A stretch of 64,000 bases of DNA from NCBI RefSeq assembly GCF_014653175.1, contig NZ_BNAG01000003.1, positions 496,001-560,000 on the forward strand, read 5' to 3'. The stretch is from Roseivirga thermotolerans (GTDB lineage: Bacteria > Bacteroidota > Bacteroidia > Cytophagales > Cyclobacteriaceae). The translations under genes and the position numbers were made by a program. The notes below the pieces were generated by a model that made no database searches, had not been told where the DNA came from, and was given only the letters and a program-made list of their open reading frames with translations. Each line of letters starts with the position of its first letter. Within the stretch, counting starts at the first letter, position 1. Shown in pieces: positions 15,490 to 24,905 of this stretch.

Positions 15490-17493
15490 ATGTCTGAAGA
15501 AAAAAAAGCACCTGAGGCAGTAGAAGAGAAAGCTACTCCTCAAGTAGAGGCCGCAGAAGCCCAAGAAGTGGCAGTAGAAGAAGCGCCAGCTTCCGATGCC
15601 AAAAAAGAATCTGCAAAAAAATCATCTGCAAAATCTCAACAAAGCCCTGAAGATTTCAATTGGGAAGACTTTGAAACCAAAGGTTTCGGTGAAGGCTATT
15701 CCAAAAAGAAAAAAGAAGAGCTTTCTGCGATGTATGAAGATACATTGAACTCTATTGAGGAGAAACAAGTGATAAAAGCCACTGTAGTTTCTGTTGGAGA
15801 AAGAGATGTTGTATTGAACATTGGCTACAAGTCTGATGGATTGGTAAGTGCCTCTGAATTTAGAGATACACCAGACCTTAAGGTAGGTGACCAAATTGAA
15901 GTTTACATTGAAGAGCAAGAAAACGCACTAGGACAATTGGTGCTTTCCAGAAGAAAGGCCAAGATTGTAAGAGCCTGGGAGCTTATTCAAGATGCGCTCG
16001 ACAATGATAAAGTAATTGAAGGCTATGTGAAGAGAAGAACCAAAGGAGGTCTTATTGTAGACATCTATGGCGTAGAATCATTCTTGCCGGGTTCTCAAAT
16101 CGATGTGAAGCCTATCAGAGACTTCGATGTGTTCGTTGGTAAGAAAATGGAAGTGAAAGTTGTGAAAATCAACTACACCAACGACAACGTAGTAGTATCT
16201 CACAAAGTATTGATCGAAAAAGATCTTGAGCAGCAAAAAGCTGAAATCCTTGAAAACCTTGAGAAAGGCCAGGTACTGGAAGGTGTAATCAAGAACATGA
16301 CCAACTTCGGTGTATTCATCGATTTGGGTGGTGTAGATGGTCTCCTTCACATTACCGATATTTCATGGGGTAGAATCAACGATCCGTCTGAGGTATTGAG
16401 TCTGGATGAGAAAGTGAACGTTGTTGTTCTCGACTTCGATGACGATAAGAAGAGAATCTCGTTGGGTATGAAGCAACTCACTGAGCACCCATGGGATAAA
16501 CTCGATGCTTCTATTGAGGTAGGTTCTAAGGTGAAAGGTACAATTGTAAACGTAGCAGACTACGGTGCATTCCTTGAGCTTCTACCAGGAGTAGAAGGAT
16601 TGATCCACGTTTCTGAAATGTCATGGTCTCAGCACCTGAGAAACCCACAAGACTTCATCAGCATTGGTGATGAACTTGAGGCTGTGGTGCTTACACTTGA
16701 TAGAGAAGAGAGAAAGATGTCTTTGGGTATTAAGCAACTGACTGAAGATCCTTGGACTAAGTCGGATGTATTGACCAAGTATGCTGTTGGTACCAACCAT
16801 ACCGGTATTGTTAGAAACCTTACCAACTTCGGTCTGTTTATTGAGTTGGAAGAAGGAATCGATGGTCTTGTACACGTATCTGATCTTTCTTGGACTAAGA
16901 AAATCAAGCATCCGTCAGAGTTTGTAAAAGTTGGCGATGAGCTGGACGTTCAGGTATTGGAATTGGATATCGAGAACAGAAGATTGGCCTTGGGTCATAA
17001 GCAATTGGAAGAGAACCCTTGGGATACTTTCGAAACAGTATTCACTCCAGGGTCAACGCATAAGTGTACTGTTATTTCTAAGAATGACAAAGGTGCGACA
17101 CTCGAATTGCCTTACGGCTTGGAAGGTGTGGCCACCAACAAGCATTTGAAGAAAGAAGACGGTTCGAACGTGGAGGTAGGAGAAACTTTAGACTTCTCAG
17201 TAATTGAGTTCTCTAAAGACGACAAGCGTATAGTTATGTCTCATACCAACATCCACAACCCTCAGGCTATTGAGAAGCCAGCCAAGAAAAAAGCAGGTTC
17301 AGGTGCCGGAAAAGTAAAGATGGCTCCTGTTGAACAAGCTACGCTTGGAGACCTCGATGCACTTTCTGCTCTTAAAGCTGAAATGGAAGACAATACCAAA
17401 AAAGCAAACGAGAAGAAAGCAGCTGAAGCTAAGAAAAAAGCAGCTAAGAAAGAGGATGCTGCCGAAGAGGCTGAGGAATCGACTGAAGAATAA
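15490..17493 (+). CDS. rpsA: 30S ribosomal protein S1
   Basis: A 667-residue RNA-binding ribosomal protein that helps the 30S subunit load mRNA. After an acidic, alanine-rich N-terminal extension (about 1-65) come six S1/OB-fold repeats, seen as recurring blocks such as [40 protein letters not shown] and [20 protein letters not shown], each with an SWT/SWG-type turn. A lysine/alanine/glutamate-rich tail follows (about 610-667), as in Bacteroidota S1. I chose the ATG at 15490 (MSEEKK); an in-frame ATG at 15448 adds 14 residues that do not look like S1. In Bacteroidota, where Shine-Dalgarno signals are weak, S1 is especially important. Confidence 0.97.
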   Translation: MSEEKKAPEAVEEKATPQVEAAEAQEVAVEEAPASDAKKESAKKSSAKSQQSPEDFNWEDFETKGFGEGYSKKKKEELSAMYEDTLNSIEEKQVIKATVVSVGERDVVLNIGYKSDGLVSASEFRDTPDLKVGDQIEVYIEEQENALGQLVLSRRKAKIVRAWELIQDALDNDKVIEGYVKRRTKGGLIVDIYGVESFLPGSQIDVKPIRDFDVFVGKKMEVKVVKINYTNDNVVVSHKVLIEKDLEQQKAEILENLEKGQVLEGVIKNMTNFGVFIDLGGVDGLLHITDISWGRINDPSEVLSLDEKVNVVVLDFDDDKKRISLGMKQLTEHPWDKLDASIEVGSKVKGTIVNVADYGAFLELLPGVEGLIHVSEMSWSQHLRNPQDFISIGDELEAVVLTLDREERKMSLGIKQLTEDPWTKSDVLTKYAVGTNHTGIVRNLTNFGLFIELEEGIDGLVHVSDLSWTKKIKHPSEFVKVGDELDVQVLELDIENRRLALGHKQLEENPWDTFETVFTPGSTHKCTVISKNDKGATLELPYGLEGVATNKHLKKEDGSNVEVGETLDFSVIEFSKDDKRIVMSHTNIHNPQAIEKPAKKKAGSGAGKVKMAPVEQATLGDLDALSALKAEMEDNTKKANEKKAAEAKKKAAKKEDAAEEAEESTEE

Positions 17494-17510
17494 TCAGTTA
17501 CAGAATAGAT

Positions 17511-17545
17511 TAAAAGCATCCGCCAAAAGCGGATGCTTTTTTTAT
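17511..17545 (+). terminator. rpsA rho-independent terminator
   Basis: AAAGCATCCGC and GCGGATGCTTT form an 11-bp stem with a CAAAA loop followed by seven T. It lies 18 bases after the rpsA stop. Confidence 0.93.
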
Positions 17546-17606
17546 TGACATAGTTGCGCTTTTGTTGGGGCAATTGATGAATATCCCTAAATTTGCGCTT
17601 CCAAAA

Positions 17607-17690
17607 TGTGGCACATAGGCCGAGTGATTCCGAGCAATCGGGAAGGTCTGCAAAGAGTACTTAATCTTAATGCAGCCGTACACTCAGAGC
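17607..17690 (+). pseudogene. Possible tRNA-Cys pseudogene
   Basis: The segment shares GGC...GGCCGAGTG and GGTCTGCAAA (D-arm and anticodon loop, GCA) with the intact tRNA-Cys just downstream, but it has about 8 extra bases in the D region, no matching acceptor 3' strand and no T-arm consensus. It may be a decayed duplicate. The match is short, so this is tentative. Confidence 0.35.
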
Positions 17691-17708
17691 CCTTGACGAT
17701 TATATAAT

Positions 17709-17779
17709 GGCGCTGTGGCCGAGTGGCTAGGCAGAGGTCTGCAAAACCTTCTACAGCGGTTCGAATCCGCTCAGCGCCT
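17709..17779 (+). tRNA. tRNA-Cys (anticodon GCA)
   Basis: A 71-base cloverleaf: acceptor stem GGCGCTG/CAGCGCC, D-arm GGCCGAGTGGCTAGGC, anticodon loop TCTGCAAAA with GCA, T-arm AGCGG-TTCGAAT-CCGCT, discriminator T. CCA is not encoded (CAA follows). Copies of its last 19 bases recur downstream at 17905-17923 and 18339-18357. Confidence 0.95.
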
Positions 17780-17787
17780 CAACAAAA

Positions 17788-17817
17788 AAAGGTGACCCTT
17801 CAAGGTCACCTTTTTTT
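17788..17817 (+). terminator. tRNA-Cys rho-independent terminator
   Basis: AAAGGTGACC and GGTCACCTTT form a 10-bp stem with a CTTCAA-type loop, followed by a T-tract. It starts 9 bases after the tRNA. Confidence 0.9.
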
Positions 17818-17900
17818 GTGGGCAGTGGGAAGGCTCGAAATCGCAGCGGAGATTCACGAGGGCCCCGAGACATCGGGGGTGCGGCATGCCCCGCGGGTAC

Positions 17901-18165
17901 GAGCAATCCGCTCAGCGCCTCAATTTCAAAAGGCGGTCTCAAAAGCTACCATTTTCGTCATTCCCAGCTTGACTGGGAATCTCTTTCGGCCTACAGAGTT
18001 AGTTTGGGGAGATTCCCGATCGCTGTCGGGAATAACAGTTAGCTTTTGAGACAGCCTCTTTTTATTAAGGGTTTATTGAGTGCATGATAACCCTGCTTTT
18101 ACCACCAGGTAGGCATGCGGTTCGAAACCTCAATTTACAGAGCCTCGCGAGCACCTTTGAAATAT
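17901..18165. repeat. About 265-bp direct repeat, copy A, with tRNA-Cys 3' sequence
   Basis: Starts with a 19-base copy of the tRNA-Cys 3' end (AATCCGCTCAGCGCCTCAA, 17905-17923), then an interspersed palindromic repeat (17931-18058), then a unique tail ending in GGCATGCGGTTCGAAACC and TCAATTTACAGAGC. A second copy lies at 18335-18597 with a few substitutions. Confidence 0.85.
17931..18058. repeat. Interspersed palindromic repeat, copy 2
   Basis: Same 126-128-bp element as at 7157-7282 and 18365-18492, with GGTCTCAAAAGCTA and TAGCTTTTGAGACAGCC ends. This copy has GGCGGTCTC in place of GGCTGTCTC and GGGAATAAC in place of GGGAATGAC. Confidence 0.88.
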
Positions 18166-18334
18166 TATAATAGGGGTACTTACTTAAGTCACAAGAAGTA
18201 TATTTCTGAACCTTACAGCCATTTGTGAAGACACAAATGGCTGTTAAAAGACGCTGTGAGGACACAGCTTGTGGCTAGTAAACTGGGTCTAACAAATGCC
18301 ATCTAAATGAGTAACTCTATATTATAATCATAGC
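18166..18334. repeat. Spacer with long inverted repeat
   Basis: Contains GCCATTTGTG and CACAAATGGC around AAGA (18219-18242), a perfect stem, then GAGGACACAGCTTGTGG. A related segment lies at about 6985-7036. No gene. Confidence 0.6.
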
Positions 18335-18597
18335 GAGCAATCCGCTCAGTGCCTCAATTCCAAAAGGCTGTCTCGAAAGCTACCATTTTCGTCATTCCCA
18401 GCTTGACTGGGAATCTCTTTCGGCCTACAGAGTTAGTTTGGGGAGATTCCCGATCGCTGTCGGGAATGACAGTTAGCTTTTGAGACAGCCTCTTTTTATT
18501 AAGGGTTTATTGAGTGCATGATAACCCTGCTTTTGCCGCCAGGTAGGCATGCGGTTCGAAACCTCAATTTACAGAGCTGCGCGAACAGCCTTGAAGT
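18335..18597. repeat. About 265-bp direct repeat, copy B
   Basis: Second copy of the 17901-18165 unit: tRNA-Cys 3' sequence with one mismatch (18339-18357), palindromic repeat (18365-18492), then the same tail ending near TTACAGAGC. Copies A and B are separated by about 170 bp. Confidence 0.85.
18365..18492. repeat. Interspersed palindromic repeat, copy 3
   Basis: GGCTGTCTCGAAAGCTA and TAGCTTTTGAGACAGCC ends; the interior is essentially identical to copy 1 at 7157-7282. No coding capacity. Confidence 0.88.
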
Positions 18598-19050
18598 ATA
18601 AATGGCATGGCGAGTCATGTGCCCAGCGTCTCAAGTGAATTGGCTAATCGCTTTGGCGGCCTTTAAAGGAGGGACTATTCCAAGGTTTGACCAGGAATTT
18701 TGGCGTCTAAATAAATGGCTTTCAATGGCTGTATTCTGGTAATGAGCAGAATACAGAAGCTCTTGTTATCAGTATTTTCAGGGCTCAATTTTTGGGAGGG
18801 GAGGCTGCAAAATCTTTTTCTGTATTTTACACCTGAGGTCGAATATTTTTCTAATTTCCTTTGATTTTATGGCTTTCCTAACAGTTCAATTTCGGTCATT
18901 TCCAAAGGTTTCATACATTCTTTGCGAAGTGGTTATTTATACTGATTCTAAATTAATTAAATGATCGTTGAGCCTTCTGTAAAATGCTGTGAATCAGGAA
19001 TCTATAGAGTGGTTTTAAGGGGCTTTTTACTGGTTTTCAAGAATAAAATT
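18598..19050. other. Gene-free stretch
   Basis: I see no gene, RNA or strong repeat here; the sequence is AT-rich toward the actA promoter. Confidence 0.5.
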
Positions 19051-19053
19051 TAG

Positions 19054-19084
19054 TTTGAAATAAGGCCTTCTGATACTACCTTTG
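19054..19084 (+). promoter_or_regulatory. Promoter of the actA respiratory operon
   Basis: TTTG (19054-19057), then 19 bases, then TACCTTTG (19077-19084): both Bacteroidota sigma-factor boxes at consensus spacing. Transcription would begin near 19090, giving a leader of about 45 bases to the ATG at 19134. Confidence 0.8.
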
Positions 19085-19133
19085 CCACGAGTTTCAAGAA
19101 TTGGGACAATCTGTGATCAAAAATAGACTTTAC

Positions 19134-20378
19134 ATGGTAGCTAGAAAAACCATTGTTCGTTATGCGACAGCATGCCTGCTAGTATGCTGTTTTGTTTTTT
19201 CTGGGCAGCAATCTTTTGCACAACGCGATGCTGTACCAACCGATGAAGCCATCATTGCTGAAGGAGAAAAACTCTTCAACGAATATCAGTGTAATTCCTG
19301 TCATAATGTGGTTGGAAAAAAAGTAGGGCCGGCATTGGCAGGTGTTTACGACCGCAGAGATTTGGACTGGATTTACAGCTGGGTAAAAAATTCTCAGGCA
19401 ATGATTGCCGCAGGAGATCCACAGGCTACGGCACTCTGGAATGAGTACAAGCCTTCGGCCATGACCCCTTACGATCTGGAGAATGATCAGATTTTGGCCA
19501 TTATGGCCTATGTAAGAAATGTAGAGGAGAACCCTCCGGCCGATAAGAATACTGTAACCGGTGGTGGTGAAGAAGGGCCTGCTGGAGGTTCAGGAGTGCC
19601 TGAATCTTACCTTAATATAATAGTAGCGGCTCTTATTGTGGTGCTGGTACTCATTCTTATTGTATTGGCCATCATTATTGGGGTGCTTAAAAAGTACCTT
19701 CAGGATAAAGAAAATATTTCTGAAGAAGACAAGGAGATTGTAAACGAGAAGTTTAGTCTGGTGGCTTTTGTAAAGAGCCCAACAGTTATCGGTATTGTCA
19801 CTTTTCTTGTAATTGCTCTGGCAGCCAAAAATGTAATTGACGGCCTCTACACTATCGGTGTTCAGCAAGGCTATGCTCCAAAGCAGCCAATTGCTTTTTC
19901 TCACAAGCTGCATGCCGGTGAATATGAAATTGCTTGTCAATATTGCCATACCGGTGTGGAAATAGGTAAGTCTGCCAATATTCCTTCAGTGAATATCTGT
20001 ATGAACTGCCATAGTTCAATCAAGACAGACTCTCCGGAAATTCAAAAACTTTATGCTGCTCAGGAGAGTGGCGAACCCATTGAATGGGTTAGAATTCACA
20101 ACCTGCCTGATTTGGCTTACTTCAATCACTCACAGCACGTGAAGGTAGGTGGTGTAGAATGCCAGACCTGTCACGGAGAAATCCAGGAAATGGAAGTGGT
20201 GAAACAACACGCTCCATTAACTATGGGTTGGTGTATCGACTGTCACAGAAATACCAGTCTTAATACCCAAGGCAACGGTTACTATGATCGTTTGGTTGAA
20301 CTGCATAATCAAAACTCTGCTACACCAATGAATGTAGCCGATATAGGTGGTTTGGAATGTGCCAAGTGTCACTATTAA
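19134..20378 (+). CDS. actA: Alternative complex III multiheme cytochrome c subunit ActA
   Basis: A 414-residue membrane-bound periplasmic cytochrome c that carries electrons in the quinol:cytochrome c oxidoreductase ACIII. Signal peptide at 1-30 (LVCCFVF core, cut near SFAQ). Six CxxCH heme sites: Cys53 (NSC), then 268 (QYC), 289 (MNC), 343 (QTC), 367 (IDC) and 409 (AKC). The last five form the usual pentaheme ActA; the first lies in a separate N-terminal cytochrome c domain. Two membrane helices (about 160-190 and 215-238) lie between. A TTG at 19101 would extend the N-terminus by 11 residues; the ATG at 19134 gives a normal signal peptide. First gene of the operon, with a strong promoter. 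Confidence 0.94.
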   Translation: MVARKTIVRYATACLLVCCFVFSGQQSFAQRDAVPTDEAIIAEGEKLFNEYQCNSCHNVVGKKVGPALAGVYDRRDLDWIYSWVKNSQAMIAAGDPQATALWNEYKPSAMTPYDLENDQILAIMAYVRNVEENPPADKNTVTGGGEEGPAGGSGVPESYLNIIVAALIVVLVLILIVLAIIIGVLKKYLQDKENISEEDKEIVNEKFSLVAFVKSPTVIGIVTFLVIALAAKNVIDGLYTIGVQQGYAPKQPIAFSHKLHAGEYEIACQYCHTGVEIGKSANIPSVNICMNCHSSIKTDSPEIQKLYAAQESGEPIEWVRIHNLPDLAYFNHSQHVKVGGVECQTCHGEIQEMEVVKQHAPLTMGWCIDCHRNTSLNTQGNGYYDRLVELHNQNSATPMNVADIGGLECAKCHY

Positions 20379-20411
20379 TTAATTGAATTCGCGATTTCTG
20401 ATTGATATACA

Positions 20412-23400
20412 ATGAAAGAAAATCAAAAAACATACTGGAAAGGTATCGAGCAGTTGACAAACGATGCTGAGTTTGTCAAGAAGAATGAATCAGAGTTTCC
20501 TGAGTACCTTCCTATCAGCGAACAAGGAGGAGAGACCAACAACAGGAGAGACTTCCTTAAGTTAATGGGCTTTGGCGTGGCGGCAGCCACCTTGGCGGCT
20601 TGTGAAGCCCCGGTAAGAAAGGCCATTCCTTATCTTAACAAGCCTGTAGATGTGGATCCATCGGTTCCCAACTACTACGCATCTACCTATGTGAATGGTG
20701 GAGATGCGGTGAGCGTTGTGGTTAAGACCCGTGAGGGAAGACCGATTAAGGTAGAAGGAAACAAATACAGCACCATCACCAAGGGTGGAACCAACGCCCA
20801 GGTTGAAGCTTCTGTTCTTTCATTATACGACAAGGAAAGACTAACCAACCCTCTTAAAGAAGGTGCTGAGATTGACTGGGAAACCCTCGACCGTGAAGTG
20901 ACAGCCAAGCTGGCAGACATTGCGGCCAAAGGTGGCCAAATCAGAATCGTGAGCAATACTGTACTCAGCCCTACCACCAAAAAGGCAGTTGCAGAATTTG
21001 TGGCCAAATATCCAACAGCTCAGCATGTGTCTTACGACCCTGTTTCGGCTTATGGTATAACTGAAGGAAACAAGAGGTCTTTTGGTGAGGCTATGATACC
21101 CTCATACGATTTCAGCAAAGCCAAAACAATCGTAAGTGTTGGAGCCGACTTCCTGGGAACCTGGATTTCGCCAATTGAATTCTCTAAGCAATACGCTCAA
21201 ACAAGAAAAATTAATGAGCACCATAGAGAGATGTCGAGACACTATCAGTTCGAGTCTAATCTTTCATTGACTGGTGCCAACGCAGATTACAGAACGCCTA
21301 TTAAACCTTCTCAGGTTGGGCCTTTGGTAGCTGCCATGTACAATGCCATTGCGGCCAAGGCCGGACAGCCAAAGGTGAGTGGTGGTAGCGTTTCTGCAGA
21401 TCACCTCAATGCCGCAGCCAATGAGCTTTGGGCCAACAGAGGCCAGTCGTTGCTGGTATGCGGATCTAACGACCCTGCAGTTCAGGTGCTGGTAAACGGC
21501 ATCAACAGTATGTTGGGGAACTATGGCACTACTATTAATGCCAACGCCCCTGTGCATTACCGACAAGGTGATGATATGGCCATGGCCAATCTGGCAAAAG
21601 ATCTGAATGCCGGAAGAATTGCAGGTCTTATCTTCTTTAACTGTAATCCGCTATATAATTCAGCAGAAGCTTCGGCTTTGGCAGCCGGGGTAGCCAAGGC
21701 TACATTGACTGTTTCAACTTCCGATAGGTTGGACGAAACAGCGTCTGCTGTACAGTATGTGGCTCCAGATCATCATTACCTGGAGCAGTGGAACGATGCG
21801 GAGTTGAGAAGTGGCTATATCAGCCTTACGCAGCCAACCATTTCACCACTATTCAAGACAAGACAAGCACCTGAGTCGTTCCTTAAGTGGGCCGGACAGG
21901 ATGTAGAATACTATACCTACCTTCAGAATAACTGGAGAGAAACTTACTTCGCAAAGCAGAGCGACATCTCCAACTTCCAAATGTTCTGGGATAAGGCTCT
22001 TTATGATGGAGTAGTAGATTTTGGGACTACCGCAAAAAACCTGAACTATGATTTCGCTGCGGCTGCTACAGCGGCTACCAGTATAGGTCAGAATTACAAG
22101 TCGGCTGGTTCTGGATTGGAGTTAGCGCTCTATGAAAAAATTGGTATAGGAGACGGTAGCCTGGCCAATAACCCTTGGTTGCAAGAAATGCCCGATCCTG
22201 TAACCAAGGCTACCTGGGACAACTACCTGACCATTTCAATTGCTCAAGCCAACGAACTGGGTATTGAAATGAAAGAAGGAGAGACTCAGTTGGTAAGCCT
22301 AACAGTAGGAGGAAGTACCATTGAAGTACCTGCACTGGTTCAGCCAGGTCAGGCCGAAGGTACGGTAGGCTTGGCCATAGGTTATGGCCGAACAAAAGCC
22401 GGAAGAGTAGCCAATGGAGTGGGTGTAAATGCCTATCCGTTCATTACCAAACTAAATGGTGCCAATACCATGGACGTGCTGGCAGGAGTATCGGTGGCAG
22501 CTACCGGTAAACCCTACAGAATTGCCCAAACTCAAACTCATCAGACCTACATGGGACGTGAAAACGTGATCCAGGAATCGGTTTTGACGGAGTATAAGAA
22601 AGATACCAAAGCCGGACGAGTATATCCTAAAATATACAAAGACGGCAAATACTATAAGCCTTCTAAAATTACCCTTTGGAGTGGTCACGAGTACAACAAC
22701 CACCACTGGGGAATGACCATAGACATGAACTCTTGTACAGGCTGTTCGGCATGTACAGTGGCTTGTCAGGCAGAGAATAACATTCCTGTAGTAGGTAAAG
22801 AAGAGGTGCTCAACCGTAGAGAAATGGCCTGGATAAGAATAGACAGGTATTACTCTGCTGCTAACCCGGCCGGTAATAAAAAAGAGCTGGAGCAGGCTGC
22901 GGCCAATCCGGAAGTAACCTTCCAGCCTATGATGTGTCAGCATTGTAACAACGCACCATGCGAAACGGTGTGTCCTGTGGCAGCTACCACTCATAGTACT
23001 GAAGGTCTTAACCAAATGACTTACAACAGATGTATTGGTACAAGATACTGTGCCAACAACTGTCCTTATAAAGTAAGACGATTCAACTGGTTTAAATACC
23101 ACGACAATACGCAGTTCGACAAGAACTCTTCCATGAACAATGATTTGGGTAAAATGGTATTGAACCCAGATGTTACTGTTCGAGCAAGAGGTGTAATGGA
23201 GAAGTGTAGCATGTGTGTGCAGCGTATTCAAGCTGGTAAACTTGCCGCTAAGCGTGAAGGCAGAAGACCAGTTGATGGAGAGATCAACACGGCTTGTGCA
23301 TCGGCTTGTCCTTCAGATGCCATTACTTTTGGAGACCTTAACGATCCTAATTCTAAAATCTCTCAGCTGCTTCAGATTGAAGAGAAGAAAGAAGGAGAGA

Positions 23401-23525
23401 AGGTTACCGAGCGTGTGGTGAATGAAGACAGAGCATACCATGTGCTGGAAGAGCTGAACGTGAATCCGAACGTTTGGTACATGACCAAGATCAGAAACAA
23501 GGATAAAGAAACAACAGAAGCTTAA
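20412..23525 (+). CDS. actB: Alternative complex III iron-sulfur/molybdopterin-like subunit ActB
   Basis: A 1,037-residue periplasmic subunit. A twin-arginine-type segment (RRDFLKLMGFG, about 45-55) leads into AAATLAACEAP, which could also be a lipobox. The first 720 residues resemble the molybdopterin oxidoreductase fold (ActB1); in known ACIII this half holds no cofactor. The C-terminal ferredoxin-like part has four cysteine clusters: CTGCSACTVAC (about 775), CQHCNNAPCETVC, CIGTRYCANNC and CSMC...CASAC, giving four Fe-S clusters in the family. Electrons pass from the quinol site to the hemes of ActA/ActE through these. It follows actA by 33 bp. Confidence 0.95.
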   Translation: MKENQKTYWKGIEQLTNDAEFVKKNESEFPEYLPISEQGGETNNRRDFLKLMGFGVAAATLAACEAPVRKAIPYLNKPVDVDPSVPNYYASTYVNGGDAVSVVVKTREGRPIKVEGNKYSTITKGGTNAQVEASVLSLYDKERLTNPLKEGAEIDWETLDREVTAKLADIAAKGGQIRIVSNTVLSPTTKKAVAEFVAKYPTAQHVSYDPVSAYGITEGNKRSFGEAMIPSYDFSKAKTIVSVGADFLGTWISPIEFSKQYAQTRKINEHHREMSRHYQFESNLSLTGANADYRTPIKPSQVGPLVAAMYNAIAAKAGQPKVSGGSVSADHLNAAANELWANRGQSLLVCGSNDPAVQVLVNGINSMLGNYGTTINANAPVHYRQGDDMAMANLAKDLNAGRIAGLIFFNCNPLYNSAEASALAAGVAKATLTVSTSDRLDETASAVQYVAPDHHYLEQWNDAELRSGYISLTQPTISPLFKTRQAPESFLKWAGQDVEYYTYLQNNWRETYFAKQSDISNFQMFWDKALYDGVVDFGTTAKNLNYDFAAAATAATSIGQNYKSAGSGLELALYEKIGIGDGSLANNPWLQEMPDPVTKATWDNYLTISIAQANELGIEMKEGETQLVSLTVGGSTIEVPALVQPGQAEGTVGLAIGYGRTKAGRVANGVGVNAYPFITKLNGANTMDVLAGVSVAATGKPYRIAQTQTHQTYMGRENVIQESVLTEYKKDTKAGRVYPKIYKDGKYYKPSKITLWSGHEYNNHHWGMTIDMNSCTGCSACTVACQAENNIPVVGKEEVLNRREMAWIRIDRYYSAANPAGNKKELEQAAANPEVTFQPMMCQHCNNAPCETVCPVAATTHSTEGLNQMTYNRCIGTRYCANNCPYKVRRFNWFKYHDNTQFDKNSSMNNDLGKMVLNPDVTVRARGVMEKCSMCVQRIQAGKLAAKREGRRPVDGEINTACASACPSDAITFGDLNDPNSKISQLLQIEEKKEGEKVTERVVNEDRAYHVLEELNVNPNVWYMTKIRNKDKETTEA

Positions 23526-23541
23526 AATAAACCGAAAGAAT

Positions 23542-24903
23542 ATGCAGGTTACTTCATCCGTAAGAAAACCTTTAATCACAGGCGGTAAGACCGTTCATGA
23601 TGTTACCGAAGACATCTGTAGACAGGTAGAAGCTAAGCCCTCCAAACTTTGGGGAATGGCCTTCGGAATTTCAGTTGTCACGCTTCTCATAGGTTTTGTG
23701 GCCGTGGCCACCACCCTTTGGGAAGGAATCGGAATGTGGGGTCTTAATAAAACCGTAGGTTGGGCCTGGGATATTACCAACTTCGTATGGTGGGTTGGTA
23801 TAGGTCACGCAGGAACACTGATTTCTGCCATTCTTTTGCTCTTCAGACAGAAATGGAGAATGTCCATCAACCGGGCAGCAGAGGCAATGACTATATTTGC
23901 TGTTATTTGTGCTGCTCAATTCCCAATACTACACATGGGTCGTCCGTGGCTGGGAGCATACTGGGCACTGCCTTTACCTAACACTTTCGGTTCGCTCTGG
24001 GTAAACTTTAACTCTCCGCTTCTGTGGGACGTTTTCGCCATCTCTACTTACTTCTCCGTATCGCTCGTTTTCTGGTTTCTTGGGCTAGTTCCCGACTTTG
24101 CCACCATTCGAGACAGAGCTACCGGTATTCGTAAGAAGATTTATGGTGCACTCTCTCTTGGGTGGGATGGTGCCGCAAAGACCTGGAGTCGCTATGAGTC
24201 CGTATCGCTGATATTGGCTGGTTTGGCTACTCCGCTGGTACTTTCAGTACACACCATTGTATCGTTCGACTTTGCTACCTCAGTAATTCCTGGATGGCAC
24301 ACCACCATTTTCCCTCCTTACTTCGTGGCGGGAGCTATATTCTCAGGTTTTGCCATGGTGCTAACGCTTATGTTGGTAACACGGGCCGTATTTAAACTGC
24401 AAGACTACATCACTATTGAACACATCGAAATGATGAACATAGTGATCATTGTAACCGGGTCTATTGTAGGTATTGCCTACATCACTGAGTTCTTTATTGC
24501 CTGGTACTCAGGAGTTCCGGCAGAACAATATGCCTTCTACAACAGAATGCAAGGACCTTACTGGTGGGCTTACTGGTCGATGATGACATGTAACGTAATT
24601 TCACCTCAGCTTTTCTGGTTTAAAAAGATCAGAACCAGCATTGCAGCCACTTTCATACTTTCAATCATTGTGAACATTGGTATGTGGTTCGAGCGCTTTG
24701 TAATTATTGTTACTTCATTGCACAGAGACTTCTTGCCTTCTTCATGGGCAATGTTCTATCCAACTATTTACGATGTTGGGGTATATGTATTCACCTTCGG
24801 GCTATTCTTCACCGCGTTCTTCCTTTTTGCGAAGTTCTTCCCGGTAATCAACATGGCCGAAGTAAAAAGTATTATCAAATCATCATCTGAAAAAACTGCT
24901 TAA
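23542..24903 (+). CDS. actC: Alternative complex III NrfD-like membrane subunit ActC
   Basis: A 453-residue NrfD/PsrC-family integral membrane protein with about ten helices; in ACIII it holds the quinol-binding site facing the ActB iron-sulfur chain. Helices recur from about residue 50 to 440 with polar residues such as HMGRPW and HTIVSFDFA in the helix bundle. It starts 16 bases after actB. A short N-terminal cytoplasmic tail (about 1-45) precedes the first helix. Paralogous in fold to ActF further down the operon. Confidence 0.94.
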   Translation: MQVTSSVRKPLITGGKTVHDVTEDICRQVEAKPSKLWGMAFGISVVTLLIGFVAVATTLWEGIGMWGLNKTVGWAWDITNFVWWVGIGHAGTLISAILLLFRQKWRMSINRAAEAMTIFAVICAAQFPILHMGRPWLGAYWALPLPNTFGSLWVNFNSPLLWDVFAISTYFSVSLVFWFLGLVPDFATIRDRATGIRKKIYGALSLGWDGAAKTWSRYESVSLILAGLATPLVLSVHTIVSFDFATSVIPGWHTTIFPPYFVAGAIFSGFAMVLTLMLVTRAVFKLQDYITIEHIEMMNIVIIVTGSIVGIAYITEFFIAWYSGVPAEQYAFYNRMQGPYWWAYWSMMTCNVISPQLFWFKKIRTSIAATFILSIIVNIGMWFERFVIIVTSLHRDFLPSSWAMFYPTIYDVGVYVFTFGLFFTAFFLFAKFFPVINMAEVKSIIKSSSEKTA

Positions 24904-24905
24904 TC

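Noticed and set aside
17723-18049. Open frame across tRNA-Cys and the repeats
   Set aside because: It overlaps the tRNA and terminator on the same strand and is made of repeat sequence.
17931-18492. CRISPR from the GCTGTCTC repeats
   Set aside because: Two long palindromic copies far apart, with no short regular spacers and no cas genes.
22452-23231. 259-codon frame antisense to actB
   Set aside because: It is a shadow of the actB reading frame; the composition is not protein-like.
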